Origin: Candidatus Rokuibacteriota bacterium
Lineage (GTDB): Bacteria; Methylomirabilota; Methylomirabilia; Rokubacteriales; CSP1-6
NCBI GenBank assembly: GCA_016200085.1
Contig: JACQFL010000002.1
Location: 1 to 52,345, forward strand
Reading direction: 5' to 3'
DNA length: 52,345 nucleotides
Shown here: positions 17,738-25,329 of the stretch, piece after piece
Layout: each line of letters starts with the position of its first letter
How positions within the stretch are numbered: position 1 is the first letter of the stretch
Position numbers and translations under genes: made by a program
The notes under the pieces: model-generated
Databases searched by the model: none
Told to the model about the DNA's origin: nothing
What the model saw: only the letters and a program-made list of their open reading frames with translations

Positions 17738-18781
17738 TCACAGGATCGCCAGGTGGACCACGGTGTCGGTTGTCAGGAGGGCGGCGCCGCGGGGGCCGCC
17801 GAGGCGGAACTCGAAGATCTGGCCGATGCCGGCGTTGCCGTGCAGGACGCCGTCGGCGCGGGCGGCCTGCGCGAGGAGCTCGTCCACGCGGCCGCGCGCC
17901 GCGCTCTCGGTGAGCGGCGCGAGGACCGGGTGCCGGTACGTCTCCAGCACGTGGGCACGCAGGAGCTTGGGCCAGAGGCGCGCGAAGAGGGCCGCGCTCG
18001 CGAACAGGTCGAGGCCGACGAGGGTCTCACCCGAGAAGACGCCGGCGCCGACGCTCCCGGGGGCCGATCGGCCGTCAAGCGCCCCCTCGGCTTCCTTCTG
18101 CAGCGCCTTGACCTCGGGCTTGTCGTGTACGGCCTGGTAGCTGGCGGTCGGGGACGGCGCCGCGGCGGCGCGCGTGTACAGGTCGACGGCCTCCCACACG
18201 CGGCGCTGCTCGGCCTTGGCCATCACCTGTGCGCGCATGGCCGGTGCGGCGAACCCGCCGCTGGCGCCGAAGTCCTTCCGCCCCTCGTTCCACCGCCCCG
18301 CCTCGACGCAGTAGACGCCGAGGGCGCGGGCGCCGCTCTTCGCCGGGAGCAGCACGTCCTCCCGCAGCACGCGGTTCTGCTTGCCGCCGAGCAGCACCTC
18401 GCCGGCCAGGAGCAGCACGTTCCGGGGCCCGCGATTCTCGACGATGAGGTCCGGCACGCTGGCGTGCTCGCGCTCGGTGATCACGAGCTCTCCTCGCCCG
18501 CGGGCTTCCTCGAGCGTCTCGATGTCCCGGGCGGCGGCGTGATCGCGGCCCAGGAGCCACACGACCGTCAGCCCCTTGAAGGCGCGGGCCGGACCGTGCT
18601 TGACCTCGGCCAGGAACCGCCGGAGGTCGTCGCTGGGCTGGCCCGTCACCTCGACGCGGGGCGCCTCGCCGCCGAGGACGCGGAAGGGCCGCCGCTCCTC
18701 GGCCCCCGCCGATCCCGGCAGACCCATCGCCGCGATCCCCCATCCCATGACTCCGAGCATCTTGCGTCGCGTCGCGTCCAT
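17738..18781 (-). CDS. exported ARPP-1 (DUF6569) family protein
   Basis: This 347-residue protein has a signal peptide with an RRKMLGVMGWGIAAMG segment. The mature protein matches the ARPP-1/DUF6569 family by VPDLIVENRGPRNVLLLAGE, LLGGKQNRVL, YCVEAGRW and GETLVGLDLFASAALFARLW. The biochemical role of this family is unknown. The start at 18781 is decided by GGAGGG 5-6 nt upstream; an in-frame GTG further upstream (18814) lacks a ribosome site. The 211 nt between this gene and the divergent carbamoyltransferase gene hold G-runs but nothing else I can name. Confidence 0.8.
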   Translation of the reverse strand: MDATRRKMLGVMGWGIAAMGLPGSAGAEERRPFRVLGGEAPRVEVTGQPSDDLRRFLAEVKHGPARAFKGLTVVWLLGRDHAAARDIETLEEARGRGELVITEREHASVPDLIVENRGPRNVLLLAGEVLLGGKQNRVLREDVLLPAKSGARALGVYCVEAGRWNEGRKDFGASGGFAAPAMRAQVMAKAEQRRVWEAVDLYTRAAAAPSPTASYQAVHDKPEVKALQKEAEGALDGRSAPGSVGAGVFSGETLVGLDLFASAALFARLWPKLLRAHVLETYRHPVLAPLTESAARGRVDELLAQAARADGVLHGNAGIGQIFEFRLGGPRGAALLTTDTVVHLAIL

Positions 18782-18992
18782 GTCGACCCTCCCCGATGGA
18801 TTGGCGCCCCGCACGGGGGCGCTCGTCGGGTTGGACCGGGTGGCCGCCGGGAAGTTCCCGGATCGTGTGGGGGGTTTGGGGGGTCATGTCGGGGCCCCCC
18901 ATGTAGTTGATGGGTTAGGGTGCGATGGCGGTGACGAGCCTCGAAGGGCCAAGGTCGGCGGCCGTCGGGTGCTTTGCTGGTAAGATCGTCCG

Positions 18993-20747
18993 GTGATCGT
19001 CCTCGGGGTCAGCGAGACTCACTGCGCGACGGCGGCCGTCCTGCGCGACGGTGAGGTCGTCGGCGTCGCCTCCGAGGAGCGGTTCTCGCGGCTGAAGAAC
19101 GATGCCGGCTATCCCCGACAGGCCATCGAGGCGCTGCTCCGGGAGCTGCGCCTCGCGCCGGCGGAGATCGACCTCGTCGTCCTCGCGGGCGCCCGCGCGG
19201 CGGCGCGCGTGTGGATGAACCGCGTCATCCACGACGAGGCCTACGTCCGCGAGTACTACGGGATCGCGCTGGACGCGCCGAGCCGGCTACGCCGCCGCGC
19301 GCGCAAGCTCGGCGCGCGGCTCGGGATCCTGGATCCCGCGCGCGGCAAGTTCGCGATCCCCCAGGCCGTGCGGCTCGACATGGTCACCGAGCACCTCGGG
19401 GGCGCGCGTGACCGCATCGTCTGCCTCGACCACCACGCCTGCCACGCCGCCGCGGCGTACTTCGGCGCCCCGTTCGCGGACCAGCCCGCGCTGGTGCTCA
19501 CCAACGACAACTCCGGCGACGGCCTCTGCGCCACGGCGTCCACGGCGAGCGGCACGACACTGACGCGCCGGGAGGCGATCTCCAGCGCGCCGGGCTCACT
19601 CGGCTCGTTCTACTCCTTCGTCACCTTGCTGCTCGGCATGCGGGCGGGCGAGCACGAGTACAAGGTGATGGGGCTCGCCCCCTACGCCCCGGCGCGCGCC
19701 GTCGAGCGCGCGGCCGCGGCGCTGCGCGAGGTCTTCGACTACGCGCCCGGCGCGCCGTGCCGCTTCGCGTGGAAGAAGAGGGGCGCGCGCTATCGCGTGC
19801 TGATGGAGGCCACGCTGGGCCAGCGCTTCGACGGCATCGCGGGCGGCGCCCAGCAGGTGCTGGAGGACGCGCTCGTGGCGTGGGCGCGCCTCATGCACGC
19901 GCGCCACGGCGGCGAGCGCCTCGCCCTCGGCGGCGGCGTCTTCATGAACGTCAAGGCCAACATGCTGCTCGCCGCCGAGGAGTGGGTGCGCGAGCTGTTC
20001 GTGTTCCCGTCTTGCGGCGACGAGTCCAACGCGGTGGGTGCGGCCTACCTCGGCTACGTGGACCTCTGCGCGAAGCAGGGTGTGCCGGCGGTGGTGAAGC
20101 CGTTCGGCCCCGCCACGCTCGGGCCGTCGATCACGGATGCCGAGATCGAGGACGAGATCCGCCGGCGCGATCTCGGGCTCCGCCACGACGTGAGCGAGCA
20201 CGAGCGGATCGAGGAGAAGATCGCGGACCTGCTGGTGAGCGACGGCGTGGTCGCGCGCTGCGCGGGCCGGATGGAGTTCGGCGCTCGTGCCCTCGGCAAC
20301 CGCTCGATCCTCGCCAACCCGTCGGATCACCGCGTGGTGACCCTCATCAACCGGATGATCAAGAACCGCGACTTCTGGATGCCCTTCGCGCCGAGCGTGC
20401 TGCGCGAGCGGGAAGGGGACTACCTGGTCAACCCCAAGGGCCTCGCGTCACCGTACATGATGCTGGCCTTCCCGACGAACCCCAAGCGCCGCGACGAGAT
20501 CGTGGCCGCGGTGCACCCGCACGACGGCACTGCGCGCGCCCAGATCGTCGACGAGGCGTGGAACCCCGGCTACCATCGCGTGCTCCGCGAGTTCGAGCGC
20601 CGCACGGGCATCGGCGCCGTCCTCAACACCTCGTACAACCTGCACGGCGAGCCGCTGGTCTGCTCGGCGGCCGACGCGGTCGACACCTTCGAGCGCTCGG
20701 GCCTGCCCCACCTGGCGCTCGGGCGGTGGATGATCTCCAAGAAGTAG
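18993..20747 (+). CDS. NodU/CmcH-type carbamoyltransferase
   Basis: This 584-residue enzyme of the NodU/CmcH family transfers carbamoyl from carbamoyl phosphate to a hydroxyl of a sugar or secondary metabolite. The N-terminal Kae1/TsaD-like domain (about 1-360) shows VSETHCATAAVLRDGEVVG, the metal histidines in DHHACHAAAAYFG, and LTNDNSGDG. The C-terminal domain shows RMEFGARALGNRSILANP and VLNTSYNLHGEPLV. The start is GTG. It stands alone rather than in a biosynthetic cluster, so the acceptor is unknown; a cell-surface glycan is a reasonable guess. Confidence 0.9.
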   Translation: MIVLGVSETHCATAAVLRDGEVVGVASEERFSRLKNDAGYPRQAIEALLRELRLAPAEIDLVVLAGARAAARVWMNRVIHDEAYVREYYGIALDAPSRLRRRARKLGARLGILDPARGKFAIPQAVRLDMVTEHLGGARDRIVCLDHHACHAAAAYFGAPFADQPALVLTNDNSGDGLCATASTASGTTLTRREAISSAPGSLGSFYSFVTLLLGMRAGEHEYKVMGLAPYAPARAVERAAAALREVFDYAPGAPCRFAWKKRGARYRVLMEATLGQRFDGIAGGAQQVLEDALVAWARLMHARHGGERLALGGGVFMNVKANMLLAAEEWVRELFVFPSCGDESNAVGAAYLGYVDLCAKQGVPAVVKPFGPATLGPSITDAEIEDEIRRRDLGLRHDVSEHERIEEKIADLLVSDGVVARCAGRMEFGARALGNRSILANPSDHRVVTLINRMIKNRDFWMPFAPSVLREREGDYLVNPKGLASPYMMLAFPTNPKRRDEIVAAVHPHDGTARAQIVDEAWNPGYHRVLREFERRTGIGAVLNTSYNLHGEPLVCSAADAVDTFERSGLPHLALGRWMISKK

Positions 20748-20820
20748 CCGCGCGAAGGCTGGCGGCGCACCGTCGTCGGCGACGGACCGACACCTGACGA
20801 GGCCCGGAAGAGGAGACGAC

Positions 20821-21111
20821 ATGGCGATTCGACTCGTGGTCACCATCACCGCGGCGCCGGGAAAGGGCTCCGAGCTCGCGCAGGTCTACGCGGCGCGCTG
20901 CGCGGAGGCGATGAAGGAGCCCGGCTGTGAGCAGTTCGAGATCTTCCAGAGCGTGGCCCAGCCGGACCGGCTGGCGCTGCTCGAGCGCTGGACCGACCAG
21001 GCCGCACTGGATGTCCATGCGGGAGTGAACAGCACCCGCCCGCCGCTCCGGCCGGAGCTACGCGTGGGCAGCGGTGAGCGCGAGGACTACCAGTACAACC
21101 GGACCCGCTGA
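20821..21111 (+). CDS. ABM-domain (antibiotic biosynthesis monooxygenase fold) protein
   Basis: This 96-residue protein has the dimeric ferredoxin-like ABM fold: IRLVVTITAAPGKGSELAQV as the first strand and helix, EPGCEQFEIFQSVAQPDRLA in the middle, and LLERWTDQAALDVHAG near the end. Such proteins are small quinone-forming oxygenases or degradative isomerases, and many have no known substrate. A GAGGAGA ribosome site precedes the ATG. Sixty bases from its start codon are repeated at 21858-21917. Confidence 0.85.
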   Translation: MAIRLVVTITAAPGKGSELAQVYAARCAEAMKEPGCEQFEIFQSVAQPDRLALLERWTDQAALDVHAGVNSTRPPLRPELRVGSGEREDYQYNRTR

Positions 21112-21205
21112 CTCGGGCTACGGCAGACCGAAAGTCCCACCGGCTGGGCCATGCTACAGTACACCTGAACTGATGGATCAGGTGTATCCGATCGTGGAGG
21201 GGCCG

Positions 21206-21409
21206 GTGGGCCGCACGAACATCGTTCTGGATGACGGTCTCATCAAGCGGGCCATGCAGGTGAGCGGAGCAAAGACCAAACGCCAGGCGGTGGACTGGGC
21301 GTTGCGGGAGCTGGTCGCTCGACGCTCCGTCTACCAGGCGCTGCGCAAGCTTCGAGGCAAGCTGCCCTGGGAGGGCGACGTCCGCACCTGGCGACGCACG
21401 CGCTCGTGA
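21206..21409 (+). CDS. VapB-type antitoxin (DUF2191-like)
   Basis: This 67-residue protein has a ribbon-helix-helix N terminus (GRTNIVLDDGLIKRAMQVSG, AKTKRQAVDWALRELV) and a toxin-binding tail ending GKLPWEGDVRTWRRTRS. I chose the GTG at 21206 because GGAGG lies 5 nt upstream and the family begins at the MRTNIVLD strand. An ATG at 21173 would add 11 unusual residues. Its stop overlaps the toxin GTG (GTGA). It should bind and neutralise the PIN toxin and repress the operon. Confidence 0.85.
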   Translation: MGRTNIVLDDGLIKRAMQVSGAKTKRQAVDWALRELVARRSVYQALRKLRGKLPWEGDVRTWRRTRS

Positions 21410-21798
21410 TCGTCGTCGACACGGCGGTCTGGGCCGACTGGTTCAACGGAACCGATGCCCCGGAGGTCGACCGCCTCGACCATGCGCTGGAGCGCCATGA
21501 TGCCGGGCTGGTGCCCGTGATCCTGACCGAGGTCTTGCAGGGCTTTCGTGCCGACCGCGACTTCGAACGTGCTCGCGCGCTCCTGGTGCAGCTGCCTGTA
21601 TTGACGCTCGACGTCGAAGGGCATGCCGCCGCTGCCCGTCTGTTTCGCCGGCTCCGCAGCAAGGGCATCACGGTGCGGGGCACGACCGACTGCATCATCG
21701 CCCAGACCTGCATGACCGCCGGCACAGAACTCCTCAGCACCGACCAGGACTTCGCCGCCATCGCGCGACACGCACCACTACGCTTGTGTGCGTTGTGA
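21406..21798 (+). CDS. VapC-type PIN-domain toxin
   Basis: This 130-residue PIN ribonuclease has the four acidic positions in VVDTAVWADWF, ILTEVLQGFR, GTTDCIIAQTC and LSTDQDFAAIA. It is probably an RNA-cleaving growth-arrest toxin controlled by the VapB-type protein encoded immediately upstream. The GTG start overlaps the antitoxin stop. The module lies between an intact ABM gene and a duplicated fragment of that gene, suggesting it arrived with or within a duplication. Confidence 0.9.
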   Translation: MIVVDTAVWADWFNGTDAPEVDRLDHALERHDAGLVPVILTEVLQGFRADRDFERARALLVQLPVLTLDVEGHAAAARLFRRLRSKGITVRGTTDCIIAQTCMTAGTELLSTDQDFAAIARHAPLRLCAL

Positions 21799-21857
21799 GC
21801 ACTGCCGGCCGCGGATAGGCCAGAGGCTGGCGTTGAATGACCCGGGGAGGAGACGAC

Positions 21858-22059
21858 ATTGCGATCCGACTCGTGGTCACCATCACCGCGGCGCCGGGAA
21901 AGGGCTCCAAGCTCGCGTGCGCAGCGCTGCCCGCCTGCCACGGATCCGTTCAAGGGCCGGCTCATGGAACTCGTCGGAGTCGACGGAGACGCGCTCCGTT
22001 CCGCCCGGTCACGATGGCCCCACGTTCGTCCGGCGGGCAAGGGATTCGGACCGTCCTGA
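21858..22059 (+). pseudogene. truncated ABM gene copy fused to another gene tail
   Basis: Bases 21858-21917 match the first 60 bases of the ABM gene (20821-20880) at 57 positions, and the ribosome-site region upstream is also similar. The start codon has become ATT, so the copy is dead. After 21917 the similarity ends abruptly. A different frame continues with ATDPFKGRLMELVGVDGDA to SARSRWPHVRPAGKGFGPS and a TGA, which looks like the C-terminal tail of an unrelated protein I cannot name. Apart from this, the 324 nt between the two toxin-antitoxin modules holds no gene. Confidence 0.6.
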
Positions 22060-22122
22060 GGGCGCGTGGCGTATCTCCTCCCTGACGTTGAGTTGAGACC
22101 AGGACTTGGCTAACATGGCCAT

Positions 22123-22419
22123 ATGAAGACCGCCAAGGTGGCGGAACTCAAGAACGGTCTGTCCGGGTATCTCGCCCACGTGAAGGCGGGGGGGCGCGTG
22201 ATGGTCTTCGATCGCGACCGGCCGATCGCCCAGATCGTGCCGGTTCCGCCGTCGGACCGTCGCTCGCCTGACACGCATCGGCTGCAGCGCCTCGAACGCA
22301 AAGGCCTGATCCGGAGAGGCAAGGGCGGCATGGCCAGATGGCTCCGGACGCACCGCCCCGTCAGGGGCGCCACCGGCGTGCTCAAGGCGTTGCTGGACGA
22401 GCGGAAGGCCGGGTGGTGA
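22123..22419 (+). CDS. Phd/YefM-type antitoxin
   Basis: This 98-residue protein is of the prevent-host-death family. KTAKVAELKNGLSGYLAHVK and GGRVMVFDRDRPIAQIVPVP form the DNA-binding and dimer domain, and a basic C-terminal region should contact the toxin. Its TGA overlaps the start of the PIN-domain gene (GTGA). This is the second toxin-antitoxin pair within 1.7 kb. Confidence 0.85.
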   Translation: MKTAKVAELKNGLSGYLAHVKAGGRVMVFDRDRPIAQIVPVPPSDRRSPDTHRLQRLERKGLIRRGKGGMARWLRTHRPVRGATGVLKALLDERKAGW

Positions 22420-22841
22420 GATTCTGGGATACGTCCGCGCTGGTGGCGATCGTCGTGTCCGAGGCCGCCACGTCGCGCGTCCGGCGCTGGATGGCGGAGG
22501 ACGGGGTCGTCGTCGTGTGGACCCTCACGCGCGTCGAGATTCTTTCGGCGCTTGCCCGCCGCCGGCGCGCGGCTCCGAGGGCCGCGGCGCGATACCTGGT
22601 CGCGCGCCGCGAGCTGATGGACGCCTGGGAGCGCTGGACGGAGATCGCGGCCGTCGACCTCGTGCGCGGACACGCCGAGCGGCTCGTCGAAGGCTACCCG
22701 CTGCGAGCCGCCGACGCGCTGCACCTCGGTGCGGCCCTCGTCGCGAGTGACGGCGACCCGGGATCCCTGGAGTTCGTCACCCTCGATGAGGCGCAGGCGA
22801 GTGCGGCCGAGCGGGAGGGGTTTCGCGTTCTCGGCCCGTGA
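22416..22841 (+). CDS. PIN-domain toxin (VapC-type)
   Basis: This 141-residue PIN protein has acidic residues in FWDTSALVAIV, LTRVEILSAL, RAADALHLGAAL and EFVTLDE. It is predicted to be an RNase toxin paired with the Phd-type antitoxin that it overlaps by 4 nt. Two adjacent GTG codons (22413, 22416) are possible starts; the overlapping GTGA is favoured. It ends 6 nt before the stop of the convergent MerB-like gene. Confidence 0.88.
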   Translation: MRFWDTSALVAIVVSEAATSRVRRWMAEDGVVVVWTLTRVEILSALARRRRAAPRAAARYLVARRELMDAWERWTEIAAVDLVRGHAERLVEGYPLRAADALHLGAALVASDGDPGSLEFVTLDEAQASAAEREGFRVLGP

Positions 22842-22847
22842 CGGGGA

Positions 22848-23324
22848 TCACGGCAGCGATGGCGTGCCGAGCCAGAACGGCGTGGTCTTGCCGACCCGTT
22901 CGAGGAACGCGCGGCGCTCGGCCGCCCTCTTCGGGAACCACGCGGACAGGTAGTCGGCGTCCAGCAGGTGGTGGCGCGTCTCCATGCCGAAGAAGTCCGC
23001 CAGATCGGGCAGGGCGATGAAGCCTTCCCCGGAGGCCGGGTTGAACTGGGGCCAGCGGCGGGCGTGCTCTTCCGACCGGAAGAGGTTCATGCCCGTTCAG
23101 AGGAAGGCCGGGCGGCCGCGCGAGGCGCCGAAGCCGTAGTTGAGGTGCCCGACGATCCCCGGCGGATCGACCGTGAGGAGCCGGCCGTCGCGCATCTCGA
23201 TCATCAGGCGATCACCGCAGTCGAGGCACGGGGCCTCGACCCGCACCGTCTCGCCCGGGAACAGCCAGGTGACCGAGGTCGCCTCGAACCCGCACTGGGC
23301 GAACCACTTCTGCTCGCCGCGCAC
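22848..23324 (-). CDS. MerB-like protein with in-frame TGA (candidate selenoprotein or nonsense mutant)
   Basis: Two minus-strand segments, 23324-23100 and 23096-22848, are in the same frame and separated only by TGA at 23099-23097. Together they make 158 residues resembling the catalytic part of alkylmercury lyase. WFAQCGFEATSV aligns with YAWCALDTLIF of MerB (Cys96, with Glu at the Asp99 position), and PCLDCGDR follows. PAFL-stop-TGMNLFRSEEHARRW aligns with SFCCHVHFFAS, which puts the TGA on catalytic Cys159. A hairpin follows the TGA. The protein lacks about 80 N-terminal residues (the MerB helix-turn-helix part), and its 5' end meets a truncated citE gene. It could be a selenocysteine enzyme, two separate ORFs, or a decaying gene. 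Confidence 0.55.
23067..23099 (-). promoter_or_regulatory. candidate bacterial SECIS hairpin after UGA
   Basis: Read on the minus strand, the TGA is followed by 19 nt and then a GGTC loop closed by a perfect 7-bp stem (CTCTTCC / GGAAGAG, 23067-23084). Bacterial SECIS elements lie just downstream of the UGA and have a short apical loop with G at its start; the E. coli fdhF loop also contains GGUC. Caution: the same bases encode LFRSEE, so the palindrome could be a by-product of coding. Confidence 0.4.
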
Positions 23325-23336
23325 GGTGACGCGGTA

Positions 23337-24011
23337 CTGATCGTGCGGGCGAACGGCCTGGACACGCCGTGGGGGCGGGCCGACGTGGCGGCGCTCGCGA
23401 GGGCGGGCGCCGACGCGGTGCTGCTGCCCAAGGTGGAGTCACCCGGGATGGTCCGCGAGGCGGTGGACGCGCTCGCGGGCGCGCCGGCCGCCCTGGCACT
23501 CTGGTGCATGCTCGAGACGCCTCGAGGGATCCTGAACGCCGCGGCGATCGCCGCCGCGAGCCCGCGCATCACCGCGCTCGTGATGGGCACGTCGGATCTC
23601 ACCAAGGAGCTGCACGCGCGCCACACGCCCGACCGCCTGCCGCTGCTGACGAGCCTCGAGCTCTGCGTGCTCGCGGCGCGGGCCGCCGGGGTGGCGGCCC
23701 TCGACGGCGTTCACCTCGACCTGGACGACGACGCGGGCTTCGAGGCGGCGTGCCGCCAGGCCGTCGCGCTGGGCTTCGACGGCAAGACCCTGATCCACCC
23801 GAAGCAGATCGCCGCGGCCAACGAGCTCTTCGGGCCCACCGCGCACGACGTCGAGTGGGCCCGCCGGGTGATCGCCGCTCACGCCGAGGCCGCGGCCCGG
23901 GGCCAGGGCGTGGCGCTGCTCGACGGGCGGCTGATCGAGAACCTGCACGTCGAGGACGCGCGCCGGGCGGTGGCCCTCGCCGAGGCGATCGAGACGCTGG
24001 CGCGGCGCTAG
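23337..24011 (+). pseudogene. 5'-truncated CitE-type (HpcH/HpaI) lyase
   Basis: About 222 residues match the CitE/CoA-ester lyase family from LIVRANGLDTPWG onward, including DAVLLPKVESPGMVREAVDA, WCMLETPRGILNA and the C-terminal GKTLIHPKQIAAANE. The first 70-75 residues of the family (RSxLYxPGxxxRxxxKA and the following strand) are absent, and the preceding DNA is instead the MerB-like gene on the other strand. A GTG at 23343 is the only convenient start. The fold would lack its first beta/alpha units, so activity is doubtful. Confidence 0.65.
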
Positions 24012-24012
24012 C

Positions 24013-25329
24013 ATGCAGGGCCTCATGGCGCCTCTGCGCCTCGCCGGCGCCGCGTCCGCGGGGGGAGGTCTCGTCGCGTTCTGCGTCGCGATCGCGCGCA
24101 TCCCCAATCTGGCGGAGGCCCCGGCACGCTTTCTCCTGCTCGACGCGGGGGCCTTCATCTGCTACGGCCTCGGCGTTCTGGTCCTGCGCCGCGCGGGGGG
24201 CCGGGGGGCGCTCGGCCTCGTTGTCGTCGTCGCCGCGGCCTGCCGCCTGGCGTTGCTCCCCGCCGCGCCGACCCTGTCCACGGACGCCTATCGATACGTC
24301 TGGGACGCCCGCGTGGCCGCGGCCGGCATCAGCCCGTACCGCCACCCGCCGGTGGCGCCCGAGCTCGTCGCCCTGCGCGACGCCGCGATCTTCCCGCGCC
24401 TGAATCATCCGACGTGGCGCAGTATCTATCCTCCCGCGGCCGAGTGGTTTTTCCGCGGGGTGTACGCCGTCGCGCCCGACAGCGTCCGGGCGATGAAGAT
24501 CGCCCTCGGGCTGGTCGAGGCGGGCGCGGCGCTGCTGGTGCTCGTGCTGCTCCGCGCGCTCGACCTGCCTTCGACGCGCCTGGCGATCTACGCCTGGAAT
24601 CCGCTGGTGCTGGTGGAGCTCTGGGGCAGCGCCCACCTCGACGCGATCGTCGTCGCGCTGGTGGTGGCGGCCGCGCTGGCCTCGGTGAAGGGCCGCCGCG
24701 CCGTGGCGGCGATCCTGCTCGGCGTCGCAACCCTCGTGAAGCTCTACCCCGCGGCCCTCCTGGTCGTGATGCTCCGGCGCCGTGACTGGAAGCCGGCCGT
24801 GCTCTTCGCCGCCACGGTCCTCGCCGGCTATCTTCCGCTGCTCCATCTCGGGCGTGACGCGCTCGGCTCGTTGCCCCGCTACGTCACCGACGAGCGCTTC
24901 AACCCGGGGCTGGCGCGGTCGATCGTCGATTCGCCTCTGCTCGCACTGCTGGCGCTGGCGCTCTGGGTGGCCTGGAGCGCGCTCCGGAGAGGATCGCTCG
25001 CCGACCGGGCCGTGCCCCTCATCGGCGGCGGCATCGTGCTGGGCCCCAGCGTTTTTCCGTGGTACGCCGCGTGGTTGGTTCCCTTCCTGGCCCTGTCGCC
25101 GTCCGTGCCCTGGATCGCGCTGACGGGCACCCTGCCCTTCGCCTATGCCTTCTTCCTCTCGTCGCCATGGGCGATCCCGATGTGGGCGCGGGTGATCGAG
25201 GCCAGCCCGCTGGCCATTGCCGGGGGCGTGATCCTGGTGCAGCGAGTTCACATCCTCGTGACATCGCGCCCGTCGGGGCTGCTAGGCTTCCGGCGCCTGA
25301 AGAAGGCGGAGACGCCCGGAGAGCACTGA
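24013..25329 (+). CDS. GT-C (GT87/DUF2029-like) membrane glycosyltransferase
   Basis: This 438-residue polytopic protein has about ten membrane spans. After the first helices comes a loop LSTDAYRYVWDARVAAAGIS containing the Asp typical of GT-C catalytic loops. NPLVLVELWGSAHLDAIVVA and LGVATLVKLYPAALLVVMLR are hallmark segments of polyprenyl-phosphate-sugar-dependent mannosyltransferases. It probably adds a sugar on the periplasmic side. ATG 24025 has a weak CAGGG site and is an alternative start. Its TGA overlaps the next ATG. Confidence 0.8.
   Translation: MQGLMAPLRLAGAASAGGGLVAFCVAIARIPNLAEAPARFLLLDAGAFICYGLGVLVLRRAGGRGALGLVVVVAAACRLALLPAAPTLSTDAYRYVWDARVAAAGISPYRHPPVAPELVALRDAAIFPRLNHPTWRSIYPPAAEWFFRGVYAVAPDSVRAMKIALGLVEAGAALLVLVLLRALDLPSTRLAIYAWNPLVLVELWGSAHLDAIVVALVVAAALASVKGRRAVAAILLGVATLVKLYPAALLVVMLRRRDWKPAVLFAATVLAGYLPLLHLGRDALGSLPRYVTDERFNPGLARSIVDSPLLALLALALWVAWSALRRGSLADRAVPLIGGGIVLGPSVFPWYAAWLVPFLALSPSVPWIALTGTLPFAYAFFLSSPWAIPMWARVIEASPLAIAGGVILVQRVHILVTSRPSGLLGFRRLKKAETPGEH

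Noticed and set aside
17554..17913. Short open frames on both strands in the 17541-17691 inverted repeat
   Set aside because: The two strands give similar peptides (MPQGS..., DPCGT...) simply because the DNA is palindromic; no coding signal.
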